From Parus major (taxonomy: Eukaryota > Chordata > Aves > Passeriformes > Paridae), in contig NC_031771.1 in NCBI RefSeq assembly GCF_001522545.3, positions 24,058,847-24,122,846 of the forward strand: a stretch of 64,000 nt of DNA, written 5' to 3'. The position numbers and the translations under genes were made by a program. Below, piece after piece: positions 26,711 through 40,500 of the stretch (the first letter of the stretch is position 1; every line of letters starts with the position of its first letter). Below the pieces are notes generated by a model. It made no database searches, was not told the DNA's origin, and was given only the letters and a program-made list of their open reading frames with translations.

Positions 26711-28485
26711 TCCACCATGCAGCCTTTGATAGCCTGTTACTGAGAGGCTGGGTGAAGGTACTGGGGGCACTGCAGGAAGGGTCAAGGCCTTTGGATAAAC
26801 GTCCGAGCGCACCAAGTTGTGCTTGAAGTAACCAGAATTAATTACTTCATTCCTGTGATGTGCTTGTTTCTCTCTGAGCTCTCCATTGGCAGTGATGTAA
26901 TCAAAGTCACTTGGCACAGAGTTGGGGGACACACAATGGTTTGACTGCTTTGGCATTTGTGATCCACTTTGTTAGAAGGACCTGCTTATAATCTGAAATA
27001 TACGGTTTCCTTCAAAGTGGCATAGTTTTGAAAAATAGCATGTGATGCACTAATAAATTATTCAGCCTTCTGAACTCGCTACATGAAAAGCACATTTTTC
27101 CATCTGCATCTGGCTAGGCATTTGCAACTGTTTCTCTTGGATCTGTACCGCAGCCCACTTAGCCATGGTTTTGTGACCTCCAGATAGGATTAATGCAATA
27201 TGTTGTGCAGGGTCCTGCTAGTGAAGGTCACTTGGAAGTATAGGCTAGTGCGACATGTGGCTGCCCACCTGCTCGGCGCTGTTGGCCGCAGGGAGCACGT
27301 TATCGCATGTCTCCAAACTGTGGTGAGATCAGGCACAGCACACTACAGGCAGAGGGTCCTGCTCCTTTCTACCCATATTCCAGTTAAGTGCTACAGGGCT
27401 CAGTGCTGCTGGGGCTATTTCTCATGGGACCAGTAGTAAGAGACTACCTACAGTTGTACTACAGCTACAGTTGATGCAATGCCACTTATCAAACTCAGAA
27501 CTTGAGACCAGACCCTTAACAACACTTCTTGTGGAGGAAAAGCTGTGATTTGTCATTCCTGTTGAACTTAAATTACTCAGCCATTAACAAATTAACATTA
27601 ACAAAAACTCATCCTTTGTGCTTTGATTCACTCTCAAGAAGTCCATTTGGATTAGCCAATATTTTTGTTGAGTTCAGCTGCAGCAATCAGGACTCCAGTC
27701 TAAACCCAAGGTGTTCTTAGAAGAAGGACATAAGGATGGTGTTAGTTCAGGGGAACCGAAACTTCAGCAGCTCAAGACTTCTTTTTGCTTCCTCTTCTGT
27801 CTGGGAAATAGCATTGTACAGTTTGCTCTGAGATAGGAAGACTTACAGGGAACATGGCTCTTTTAAGTTTTTTTTTAATTAATTGTTTTTAGTGTGTTAC
27901 CTGCTTTCTGCACTTGGAGGTATATATCATCAATCAAACAAGAAGCACTTGTACATGAAATGAGTACTGGAGCAGTTTGCAACAAGCTGTAGAAAGCCAA
28001 AATTATCTCTATACTTTAAGCATACTGGTTTTCATAGGCAGTGTACTCTGTTGTTAGGCACTGGATAAACAATGGTGATGCAGACTGAAAATAGAGCTGC
28101 ACAAACATTTTATTTTTGTGACAAAAACTGTTCAGTGTGCCAGAAACATAACCATGATCATATTCAGCTAAAAAATATTGGGATTTAAATGCCCTGGGCC
28201 TTAATTTTGATGAAAGACTTTTGCATACCACCAAAAAGAGAAATAATCAGTACTGCCTAGAGTCTGGCATCAATCAAGCTCAAAATTATTTCTTTGCCAA
28301 GGAAAATATGTCTTCCATATCTTGAGCTAGGCTGGATGTCTGATATGTTGGTACTAGAAGAAAACAAAAGTTGGGCATGTTTAGACTAAAATGAGAAGTT
28401 TGAGTCCTACACGACAAGGAAAAGGTGCATATTCTTGTTAACTCTGACAAACCTGAGAAGTCAGATCTGAATCCTCATTAAATGT
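26711..28485. other. Non-coding sequence, partly CpG-retaining
   Basis: No gene supported. The sequence at 26990-27090 reads as compositionally complex and could be conserved. The dense CpG cluster at 27251-27305 is unusual against the CpG-poor background and is treated in the findings. Open frames here are below 100 codons and have no domains. Confidence 0.5.
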
Positions 28486-28501
28486 AAAAAAAAAAAAAAA
28501 A
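28486..28501. repeat. A16 mononucleotide tract
   Basis: Sixteen consecutive A residues following 'aaatgt'. Simple repeat; no associated retrocopy seen. Confidence 0.88.
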
Positions 28502-31500
28502 TAACATTAAGGAAGAAAGATTTGCCAGATTATGCCTTCCTATAATTTTAACGTGTGATTTAGTAGAAGAAGGAGTACTAAGACAGGCCATGAATGAATA
28601 TGATATACTGAACTTTGGCTAGACAAATCAAGCACAGATTTAAATGGAGAAAGGTGGGGGAATGAGTTATCGCTTTTTCCCCACCATGTGCTTTACCGCA
28701 GTGGGGGAAATGCAGACAGCACAGCCCAGATCGTGCCTTTACCTCACAGCTCAGACAACTGGTCCTCAGCACTTGCTGTCCCATGGCTCTCCCCTCCTTC
28801 TGTCCCAGCACCACACTGTTACTTGCTGCAGCCCCAATCCACAGTATGGAAAGGCTTTGTCAGTCACTCCCATAGGGTCACTCAAGTTTCAAAAAAACTT
28901 CCAGAAAGGCATAATTACCCAGCTGCCATTAGTACTACTGTCTTTCCCTGTTACAAGACCTGCCTGTGCATGGGTTGATGCACAAGATCTCACACACAGG
29001 CAGAGAACACCTTGGGCCACTTGGCCGTATGTTCTTCTGCACTCTCCTGCTACTCCTTTTGCCTTGCATCCACCCCTGCACCAAACAGTCAGCGTCGTGA
29101 AAAGGTGTTAGCCTGGCTCACACAGACACAAGGAGCATACGCTTGGGATAGAAGTGGCTGAATCCAGTGAGACTCAGGAGTGAAGAAAACTCATGGGATC
29201 AGGCTGAGAAAGGGTCTTACCACTCAGAAGCTGCTATTGCCCCAGTAATTTTGGTGGTTAGGGAGTGCAACTTTTTGTTGTCTTCTGAGTGGCGATGCTT
29301 GCATTGTCCATATCACATAACTGAGCCCGTGTGTGTCAGCAGATAGCCAAAGGATGATATTTCTCAGCTCTCCAGTAGCTGGGCTAGCCTTCTGCAAGGC
29401 TCTTAACCTTGAGCTAATAAGTATTTTCCTTCAAGGGGTAAAACATTTAACTGCAGCTGTTTACTATTTACACAAAGGGACTGACATGCAGGCCTTCCTG
29501 TCATGCAGTTTGGCCCATATGAACTCTGCTCAAAAAGAAAGGAGAACATTCAGATTTTATTACATTTGCAACTTACAGAGGGCAGACTGTCCTCAGCTGT
29601 GTCACTTGTGAGCTCTTTCTTGAGCTTTTCTCATTGTCAAAGACAATATTAATTTTTTCATTCATTTTCTTTTCCATTTGTTGTTCAACACCAAACCATG
29701 AAAAATGAGCACTGACGTAATGATTGATCATGGAGCTGGGGGTTGAAAGTGAATGCTAGAACTGTTGGGCTGTATATGAAAAGGGTTTGGGGTTTTTTTC
29801 TTTTTTTCTTTTTAGATGATAATATATTGTTTGTGAACGGGTTATTTATTAGAGCCATGTGTAGCCTAAAAGGTTTGTAAAGATGATTAGTAAAGCACAT
29901 CCATATGTGGAATGTGTGTGCATATTTGTAAACTTGGCCATTCCTCCAAAATTTTTTTTTAATGTTTGTAGAAAAAAGGTCTCTGAAATTGTGTGGAGTC
30001 ATTCTTTTTCTTAATAGTAGGCAACATATTTTCAAAAGTATTGTGAAAATAAAAGTATTATGAAAAGCTTTTCATAACTTATACTTTAGTTCTGACATCA
30101 CATGCTTATGTACTGTTGTGTACCTCTAAAATTATGAGTTATCTAAATATTTGGTAGTCTAGCAGCAATCTTAGCATAAAATTTATTCTTTGCCAGCATA
30201 TGGTATTCTCCAAATACTGTATTAGATCAGATACAGACTTCTTAAGGAAACTCTGTTGGAATGTAACAAAAATTGGGCATGACTAAACTACTGTTTAGGA
30301 GATTTGGAGTGCTTTATCACAATGGAAATTGTCATGTTTTTCTGTAAAATTTTGGAATCCTGGAGTATCAAATTTTTCTTAAAGAAATATTTGGCCAGAT
30401 CACACTCCTATGAGTTTTGTAATTAGAAACTGTGGAGGATCAGGCAACAAACCAATATTCTTGTTTCCTGTTCTTATCTATTGGGTCTAAATGCAGAGCT
30501 GTTCCACTACTGTAAGCAGAGAAGTTCAGCTATAGCCCTGGTGGGGCTAAGAGCAGGACTTTCTCTGTCATATGTTCCAAGACACCCCAAATGGTAACAG
30601 GGATGGGTTCTGTTGGGTCTGACAGCATTAAATCAGGCTTTTACAAGATCTAAGCATTGTACAAAGGAGACCGTCCTGCCGAGCGCCTCAGAGGCGGGCT
30701 GCTATCTATTAATCTCATTTTAGAGGAAATGAGGAAAGCAGCACAGACAGGTGTTCCCTAGCAAGGCATCACAAACATAAAAGGAAATCCATGAGCTGAT
30801 ACTGCAGAGAGGAAATGGGCTTGTAACTCAACATTGACAATACACAACCAGTGGAGACAAACCCAGGTACTCCTGCATGCAGCTAAATTCAGGCCCAGGG
30901 CTTTGGTGAGGCTCTGCATCCAAGGGAGTTTGCCATCATCCACAATAATCTCCCCTCACGGCTTTTTGGAGCTGTACAAATGCACTGGGCTGCCCTCTCC
31001 AAGGTGCCCAGAGCAGCACTGTGCTGGCACTCTGTGGATTGCCCTGTGAAGTCCATGTCTTGAGCGCCTTTGTGAATATTTTCCTGTACCCATGTAAATT
31101 TCAAAGTAAGAAAAGCAACAGGTAAAAGCAACTTGGGAAAACAGACCCTTTCCACAAAATTAAAAGTTTACATTTCAGGAAATAGGGATGTGACTAAATT
31201 ATGCATTTATTTGTCTTGTTTTAACAAGGCGTAAATATTGATTTACAATACTCTTATAAATGAAGGCATGTATCATTTAAATTCATTTTCAGGTTGCCAG
31301 AATGCCTCGCTGATTTGGACTGGAATTAAGATCAAAAAGTCATGTCACAAACCCAGGAAATAGATAGAATACAGGTTCACTAGAGAAAAAGATCTAGTAA
31401 ACAGAGCAGTCTGAAACTAAATGAGAAACTTAAAAGGGATTTGGGAAGTCAAGCACTGGGAGCTATGATTTGCTCCTCATGTTAAAAATAGCATTTCCTT

Positions 31501-34500
31501 CACATCTCTTTAGGATCGGGCTTATTTCAAACAATTCTAGTTTATGGACACTATTCTATGGAAAAAAATATTTAATATATTAATTTTCCTTTAGGCAGAC
31601 ATTTCAGCTGCAATAATAAACAGTACCTAAATTTCATGAATTAGTTAATTTCACATCAAAGCTATGGTTTATGCCCGTAAAAACTTTTGTGTTATATCCC
31701 AATGTGGAAAAACATTTAAATATCCCGGAAGCATTTGATTCCTAAAATATGCAGTAAATGTACTTCAAAAAGGTATACAGTCTGTTCTCAGTGTTGCTGT
31801 AATTTATCTTCAGCTAAGTATTATTTTGAAGAGCAATTTAAGTATATAAATAATTGTAGATTTTTTTAGCTGCAAGTTATGAAAATACCTAACTAGTTTT
31901 TTATTCTTCATCTTGGTCATAAATAGTCTCTAATTTTGTACACCAACAATTTTATGAAGGAGGTTTGGAGGGTGGTTGCAGTAACTGTGTGTGTGATTGA
32001 TGCCAGTTTGAAAGTCTTCAGAGCTGGCTTGTTTCATTTTTGTCAAAGATCAGCAATGGTTACACAGGGTTTAAACCATTACAGAGTACTTAAAAATTTC
32101 TTACCAGATGTCTGTATGATTGTTTTGTAGTCTAATATTTAGCTGGGCATCAGAGCAGGCTCTAGGATTTTTTTGTGTTCACAGAAATGAAAATCAAATG
32201 CTTACTAAATTCATCAAATTAAATCCTTGATACATCACATTGCTGGGTGTATTGCTGTCATGGAAAATTCACCATTCTGTTTCTGTCTTAGATTCTTTCA
32301 TTTAGTTCCATAACTTTTTGCTTTGTGATTGTCTAGGGCTTCATTAAATTCTTTGGATTCTTTAGGGTCATTAGTGTTACATCATTGCAGGTTGTCCTCT
32401 GTACACTGTGATGTGAACTTGCACAAGACATTGGTGGCTACTGTACTGTAATAGTTGATCAACTGCTTCTTGCCCTGGGCTTTTGTACCTCCTGTCTGAA
32501 CTTTTATTACTGCCTGTTAAATTGTAGCAGTCCCATTAGTGCCTAACAAATGTCTTTGTTCTCCTGGAATTGTTGTTGTATATTGGTCTTCTCACAGCTG
32601 CTGGTTACATAGTTTGCAATTTTGCCAGACCATTATCTCAGATGCAGCTCTGGCTTGACTTTGGTTAAATGCAGCATCAAAAGTTCTCCAGCATTGTGTC
32701 AAGATATTTTCCCATCTCTTCTACACTGTTTATTGAGTGTCTATTTTTCCTCTCACCTAGATGATCTTGGACTCTAGGGGAGAAGTGTAACAGAAATTAC
32801 TTTATAAATGTTTTCACAAATCCTATTAGTCATCCATTCAGATGTACCATTGTTACCATTATGAACTCTAATCACTATATCCATTTCTCCCTTGCATACC
32901 ACTCCTCCAGCACACATGTATGATTTATTAGCTTTGCTGACAGTTAAAGGTTTATGGCATTTGAGAAAGTAAGTGTTGGCATTCCCAGTCCTGTGATCAT
33001 CAACTACAGATAAGTATTCCTCTGCAGATATTCTGGGAGAGTTGAGTTACTTGCTACCTGAGCTGATAGGGTTGCAAGTATAAATATAGGTTTTGAAAGC
33101 ACGAGTGAGAAATTCCTTCTCTTTTCCATTTCAAATAATATGTGAGAATGTCTGTGTCATTACCAGTAATTCTTGCACAACAGATTTTTTTTACAGAAGT
33201 GGTATAGAGTAAGAAAGATCACTGGCTAGTGTTATAGAAGTGCTTGCTAAAGCGTCATACTGGTATTTCTCAGAAGAATGTGACTTCATTATAAGGTGGC
33301 CTTTTGGTATCTGTTGTATTACTGGTAGGCTGCCTATCTTCTTGCTGTGTCACTTGGCAACCCTTTTACACAGAACTGCATCTTCGGTAGAGTAACAAAC
33401 ACCAAAGGCAATGAAATACAAAACACATGAGATACGAAGGTTTTTCCAGTAAATTGTTTTACTTTCAGTGTCTATGATCTGTACTGCATGTCTGAACCAA
33501 AGTCATGTGGCCATACTTTTGCCCATATATGTGACTGATGAGGACAGGTCACTGCAGAAGCTATAAAGCACTGCAGTTTTTAATTCCTGGTCACTACATT
33601 GTGATTATTTGCTCTAGCTGGTTTCTAATCAGTGTAGGTCTTGCTTGGCTGAGTATTAGTGGTATAATTTTAGGGCCATCAGAGGGCTGGAGATAAAAGG
33701 GAGTGGGAGGAAAAAGGAATCACTCTGCATCTTTATGGATTGCCTGTTTGGCAGCTGTCATCCAAGTAACCACAGAGTGTAAACTCCTACTCGAGCTGCA
33801 CCACACTTTTCTGGGCACCCATACAGGCAACATTCATTTCATTTAATTGAATGATAAATAAATTAATTAGATGGATAAACTGAACATGTCATCAGCCTTC
33901 CTGAGAAGCAAAATATTATTGAACCACTTATTTTCCTTCAAATTCTCCAGCACTAGTCGAAACATCTCCTCTCCACTTCCCTAGCAATAATTATCAAATC
34001 CTAGATAAGAGAAAGAGTGCATCAGGCCCAAGCACAGATCATACACTTTGTGCAAATGCTGGAGGGAAAACTGGAGAATACCCGAATGACTGTTTTATTA
34101 CTAAACAGGACTCTTTGTTTAACATGTCAGCTACCTGGCTGGGGATGTCTCGTTCTGACACAATAACAAGAGAACCAGTTTTACAAATGAATGTTCAGAT
34201 GCTGAAAAAAGCAAGTCCCAACTCATATGCTCCAAATGTCATCTTCTTGTTTAATAAGGTGTAATTTAGATGCCAGTTCAGTGGAGGTTTCACCCTTTAC
34301 TTTCTCACTACCAGGTAAGCATGTCAGTGAGTTGAGATGTACATGCCCTGCAGCTGTGGCAGTCTTCCCTGATGACAGCATGAAAAAGATTAAGCACAAC
34401 ACTTTTTTTTTTAAATATTCCTGCCCTTGGTTGGTTAATTTTCCATTTAAAGTTCTCATTTTATTAATTTGACTCAGACAGTGCAGTAAGGTTAACATTG

Positions 34501-37500
34501 CAGTAAGGCATAAAACTCACTCCTCTGGGAAATGTGATAATGTAGCTCTCACTATTGCAACAACACTGTCCCAAGTTACATTTCCCCAGGCTCTGTCCCT
34601 TCATTTTCAGGAAGTCAGACAAAAAAACTACAAATCTTTTCTCCAAAGTCTGATGAGCCCTCTGCATATTTCAGCTGTCTGTCAGGTTGCTCCATTCAAG
34701 TATGTAGAATTTGTATTCTTCTGCAGAAAAATTACCTCACTTGTTTTGTCTGAGGTGTCTTTTACACCCACAGTTAGAAGAGGTGTGCATGTGCAATCCC
34801 TGCGATTTTAAATGTCAAAGAAGAGAGCTGTTGGATGTGGGCCCAGCTTTAGAAAAAATAGCTCTTCAGTAATTTGTGATTGCAACGCTTATGAAGGTTT
34901 GACAGCTCTGAAGCCAGAGACCAGGTTGTGGCTACTAGAGGTGAGTGATGCAAGAATCCTTCATCACCCCTGCCTGAGACACTGAATGGCGCCTCCACAC
35001 AATGGCAGTGCCCAAGAACCTTGAAATCAGGCAGTGGTTCTCCCTCAAGGCATTGATTCTCTATCAAGACAAGGAAGGGACACTGGCAGATATTGTGTCA
35101 AGAAAGCATCAAAAGGTCAGCATGGACAGAGGGGAGAGACACCAGCAATGTAGGAAGCAGAGAAGGGCAGTTTCTTAGAGACGAGAGGGAATCCCATCCC
35201 AATGAGAACGACAGACTCTTGGTGACAAAAGCACTTTTCCTGAAGGATTAGTTGATCAATAAGGTAGCTTTACTGAAGCTTTTCTATAGATGGATGAAGC
35301 ACTAGCCCAAGGTAAATCAATTGGTGACAGAATTTGTGTCCTTCCTTAGATGTTGGCAGACATAGCTGTGCCTCAGTAGGGAATGGAAGTTTGTCAGAAT
35401 TTTAATTCAGCCAGTGGCCACCTGTTTCTCTACCTGAGAATTTTTGTGTTTTATATATGTGTTTTAATATTTTGTGTTTTAATATAATATTCAGTTTTAT
35501 TCCCATCTCTCAAAGTTTTATTAATTGTTCTTCCACTAGCCTTCTGGTTGCTCTTAGACATTACATAACTCAGTTGGTACATCTTTAAGCCTAAAATAAC
35601 TCATCTAAGGATGTCCTATCCACTAATATGTGGGAGCTGTACAATTTAGAAGATGGAAAATATATTTTAATTAGATTAATTTGCCTTTATAAAAATCAAA
35701 ACATTCCTGTAATACATTTCCTTTCATTTGAAATCCATTTTAATAAGTGTTGCTTACAATTCATTAGATGTGAGTTGTCACTTATCTGCCTTATTTTGGA
35801 TTTTTTCTTTATTTGACTGTAGAACAATTTGAATAGAATCCAGAAAATACCAAACATTTGTCTGATCTGTCTCTGATATTGAACAGCCACACTATAGGTG
35901 TTGTGCCTAGCCAACCAGGAGATGTCTATGACAGATTCTAACTTTTTTGAAAAACAAGGTTAGCTTATCTGACACTAAAATCTCTGGCTCTTACGCCCAA
36001 AACTGAGAAGGACACTGGATGTCTAAGAAGCATATGTTCCAAATCAGCTGTCAGTAAATGACCACGCAAATGCATGGAACAACTTAGACATTCTTCACAC
36101 TTTGCAAATGCATAGACACTTTCTCTTATTTTCAAGTTTTTCCTTTACACTCATGTTCAGATGGAAACCTCTCCAAAAGCCAGGTTATGTGGTGCACAAT
36201 GGGAAAATAGCACTGAAAGTGATTGATTGCAAAAATGGAAGATGTATTGTGTAATCATATGCTGGGAGAAGGGGCAGGCAACATGACTTGGTTTCCATTT
36301 CAAATAAATAGACAGTGGAACAATCAAGAAACTGCCAAAGTAAATTAATTCAGCATGGTTGGAACACCAGCACATCGCTGCCTCAGAGAAGGTTTGTGTC
36401 ACAAGTTACAGCATCAGTGGTGAAAGACACATATCTTCTGTTTTATTTTTCACTTCCTGAGCCACACTCTGTTCTCTGTTATTCTAACTGACATCTGGAG
36501 GAACACTGGTGAGTTCGCTCAAATTAGTCAGAGTTTAAATTATTGTAAAATAGATCAGATTCCTGCCCACTGTCCTTGAACCCCTGGGATATGCAAAATG
36601 TGTGATGGACTCTTTCTCGTGAGGATTTATGCACTGATTTAACTTCCAAACAACTTTTTACCATATTATGAGCTTTAGAGGAGAAAGAAAAAAAAACCTT
36701 TTTTACCTTTTTTTATGAAAAAGCGATAGAAATAAAGAAAAATTCGTAGCTTTCCATGGAAATTGCAAGAGGTCCCAAGGCCATATCAGAGCATATTATT
36801 TAAATTATTTTAGCTTTCACCCACAGAGCTGAACTTCTCTTTCAACATGTTCAAATATGCATTTGATCTTGTAATTTGAGATATGCTAAGTTAGAGGTTA
36901 TCATACTCCTTTGCTTTGAAATCTGTCACAGTGCTTCTTGTAAAAGACTTTGATTTTGCATGAGCTGAATATAAAATCACAACATACTTGACTTGCACCA
37001 AACACTGTCTTTACAAACTTCGGCAGTGTTGTGCAGGTGTGAGCAAGGATTTACAAATACACGACATTATACACAGCTTGTGTCAGGAGGACAGAGCACT
37101 CAAACGGTATCACAGCCTAATACCTGACATGCTTTATGTGAAAGCAGGACACTCCTTCATTAGCTGAAGGTCACAGATTATAATAATGCTTGGCGCTTAC
37201 AATCCTGGAGGCGTTGTACTCCATCTAATTAAAATTGGCAGATACATAGGCTTTTATGCATAGGGAAAATAAAGTCGAGATTTCCCTAAAGGCAGAGACA
37301 GAAGAGGAAATAATTCATAGGCACAGAATCCTAATTCTAATTCAGTTCCTTGGTACACAGCTCTTCCTCAGATTCCTGACCAAGCTTTCTAATAATAAGG
37401 AAAAAATTTGAATTTCATTATAAAAAAGGAAAAAATTATGAATAAGTACTAAAGCTATCATTTATACCAAACCAGGGCACAATATTTTGAGCAGCATAGA

Positions 37501-40500
37501 GTTTTTTCAGGATTATGAATAGAAAAGAAAAGCAAAACACCCACTGGTGTTAAAATTCACAGGCCTATTACAAGTGAAAAGTTATAGCTTGTTTTTCTTA
37601 CTACTACATATCTTCTTTCCCAGAGCAAAATCTTGGAGTATCAGCAGAAGCATTAAAGAATATTCACCCTTCTGCATTTGTGAACATCTAACACACTCAT
37701 CTTATACAGACTTTACATGTCAATGCATTTATTAAGCTGGACACCACAACATTACTCTTTAGTTTATCTTAAGTATGGAAGCAGAGGAGAAACCCAAATC
37801 TGACAAATTCCATTTTTATATTTTTTATTCTTTTTTTCTGCAAAGTTTTTCTAATAGATGCATTCTTTATAATTAAATACCTAATTCTTCAGAAATCACA
37901 GTTGCACTTCAGCTGGGAGTACAGCTATCTGTCTTTCTTCACACTGGACTATGTGATATGAGAGGTCTCCACAAAAGTCAGCTCCCTTGGTGCTCTCCAC
38001 GCTCATTTGAGGTTGGCTGTTACTGGTGTGTAGAGGATCAATGGTCATAGCCCTGTGTTGCCAACTGAAGGGACATATCTCCTTTGCTCAGAAAATTCCA
38101 TGACATCTAGAAAGGTAAAGAAGCATTTTGGAATTTTTCTGCATGCACAGACTCAGCTCAGTCTGGCAGAGTAACACCACTGATCTTCAGCAGAACCACT
38201 TGCAGGAGTGGGAGCAATGCCCAAGGATTCTTCATCTTTGGGATGCAATCTGACAGTGTTAATCCATGAAAAATGCCATGGAACTTGGTTTAAGTAACAG
38301 TGTATGTTCAGGCCTGTGTATCTTATTAATCAATAAAGAGAGAGGCTGTAAAGTGCAAAGTACAGGCAGTTGACTGGCTGTAGCTTGCAGCTCATACAAT
38401 CTGTTCTTCTGTGTGGCAACAGTGCTAACTAGAAATGTTTAAATAATCACACGTATTTTAGCATGTCTACTCTGCTCTTGAAATTGAATGCAAGAAAAGT
38501 CTTCTAAGGCACTTTCTCCATCTCACAGCACACTGGCTTACAGAATGTCTCAACACTTAATAAATACTGTGGACTTTTTAAACCATACTTTGCACTCTTA
38601 AAACATTGTGCAAGCATTGTCTAGTGACATCTGAAATATATGGAGAGATCAAAGTTCAGTAAAGTGCATTATATATGCCTTTTACCCTTATTCAGTGGCT
38701 ATAATTTCAATACTTCTGGAGATAAGGAACACACAGCTGCTACCCCCACATAGCTCATAGTTGTTTTGTTGCTACCAGCTTGATTATTTTGTTCAAACTG
38801 GAACAATAAAGAAGGTAATTCTTAATAAAAGAAATAACCGTGGACAACATTAATTGTAAGAATGATTAATTCTTCAAGAAAGCAGAATGTCCACTCAGTG
38901 TCTTGTATCTCCTTGTTTTTAAAACAGTAATACTCAGGAATAACTTCCCTTAATATGCAACATGTGCTTTAGGAAATAGAGAAAATGATAGTGTGGAAAG
39001 TTAAGAAGTTTTCTTCCTCAAAGCAGTAGGTAGAAAAGATTTCATGTAAGACTGTGGAAGATATTTTCTCAAGTTGAATAAGCAAAGCCAGTTATTTATA
39101 CTGCAAAATTCCAAAGATTAAGCTTCTGCTCTTTAATGTCTCAGCCCTAAAATGTATGTGATATATGTGTTCAGTTTTTCCTCTTTTCATTTGCCCTTTA
39201 AGTGCAGCATCCATGGATAGCCATTTAGAAAGCACTTGAGTGCCATGTGTTTTAGCAAAGCTAACAAGAGAGAGGCTTTAGATATAAGGAGTAGTGTTTA
39301 AAACAACATTGTGAAATTGCTGGTTTCTATGCACTGCCAGGAACCAATCTGGGATGGGAGGGGAGCAGGGAAGCTTCAGAGGAAGTCTTAAAGAAATGAG
39401 CCGTAGCCAATGCTGTCATTGCCAGTGAGAGTCAGACTGGCAGTTTAGTCAGGGTTTAGCTAGTGTCTGGAATTTGGACACCCCTGAACACAAATCCTTA
39501 ATGCCAGGGTGCGCTATAGCTGACTAGCTGACTGGCACTTGAGCCAGACATACAGACACGGAGTGCTTATCCTGCTGCGGATCACATGTCCAACCTTTGG
39601 CAAAAGTAAGAGCTCAGATGGACATAAAAATGACAACTGTCTGCTTGTTCCATCCTGACACAGGCGATGGCCGGAATCACATTTATCCTTCTCTAACAGT
39701 GGATTCACAGCAATTCAGGTTGGTTTTTTTTTCCATCTTACTCCTGCAAAGACTCATCCTTGCTGCTGAACAAGGCAGAGATGTTTCAAAAGCATTCAGT
39801 ACTCTAGAGAGATGTTTAAAATGCAAGCCACCAGGTTTAGTGAGGGGACAGCTTATTCCAGCAGCCACCAGGTCACTGAAACTTTTTCCTTACCTTGTCC
39901 GAAGCAATACAATTTTGCTCCGTCTTGCAAGACTTTTATAGCAAAGGTTGTGTGTAATACAAGAGTTTCTGGAAATGAGTGCAGTGCCACATTTGACCCA
40001 CTGCACTGCTTTCATTGCAGTGTTCATGGAGGCTGAGTACGCCTGAAGTGCCTGAAGGAATAGTTACCTTCTGTGTTATTGTCCAACTTGGTCTGCCAAG
40101 GTCATGAAATTGAGGTTGGAGTTCAGTGAGGCTTGCCAGAGCTTTATCAGCTGCTGAGGAACAGAGTTCCAGAGGGATTGATGAGAATTGGTGGGTCTTG
40201 ATGTTTTCTCAGTGTCAGATCAACAACAGGATAAGTATTGCGCCATTATTGACACAGCTTTCAAAAATTTAGAATATATTTGCACCCTTTTTTTTTAACC
40301 TAAACTACAAGAGCCTCGGTCTGAAACACTTCAATGGCATGAGAAGCTGCCAAGAACTGGTGCCAACCCATAGTTAATAGTCCTATTAGTTCCCAAGAAA
40401 AGTCCAGTGATCAGTGTTGCTTAATTAATTTGTAGTAAACTGTCAGAAAGTTTCTCCCAAGCATGTTACTTTCCAAACTGCATCCTTTAAAAACCTTATT

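Noticed and set aside
28644..29111. 155-codon plus-strand frame
   Set aside because: No recognisable domain; overlapped by another plus-strand frame (28688-28978) and a minus-strand frame (28578-28814); sits in a locally GC-richer stretch where long chance frames are expected.
33676..33689. CTCF-like 'ccatcagagggctg'
   Set aside because: Only 12 of 14 to the core, with mismatches at the S and R positions; several such matches are expected by chance.
39597..39941. 114-codon plus-strand frame
   Set aside because: No domain, overlapped on the minus strand by another open frame, and no supporting signals.
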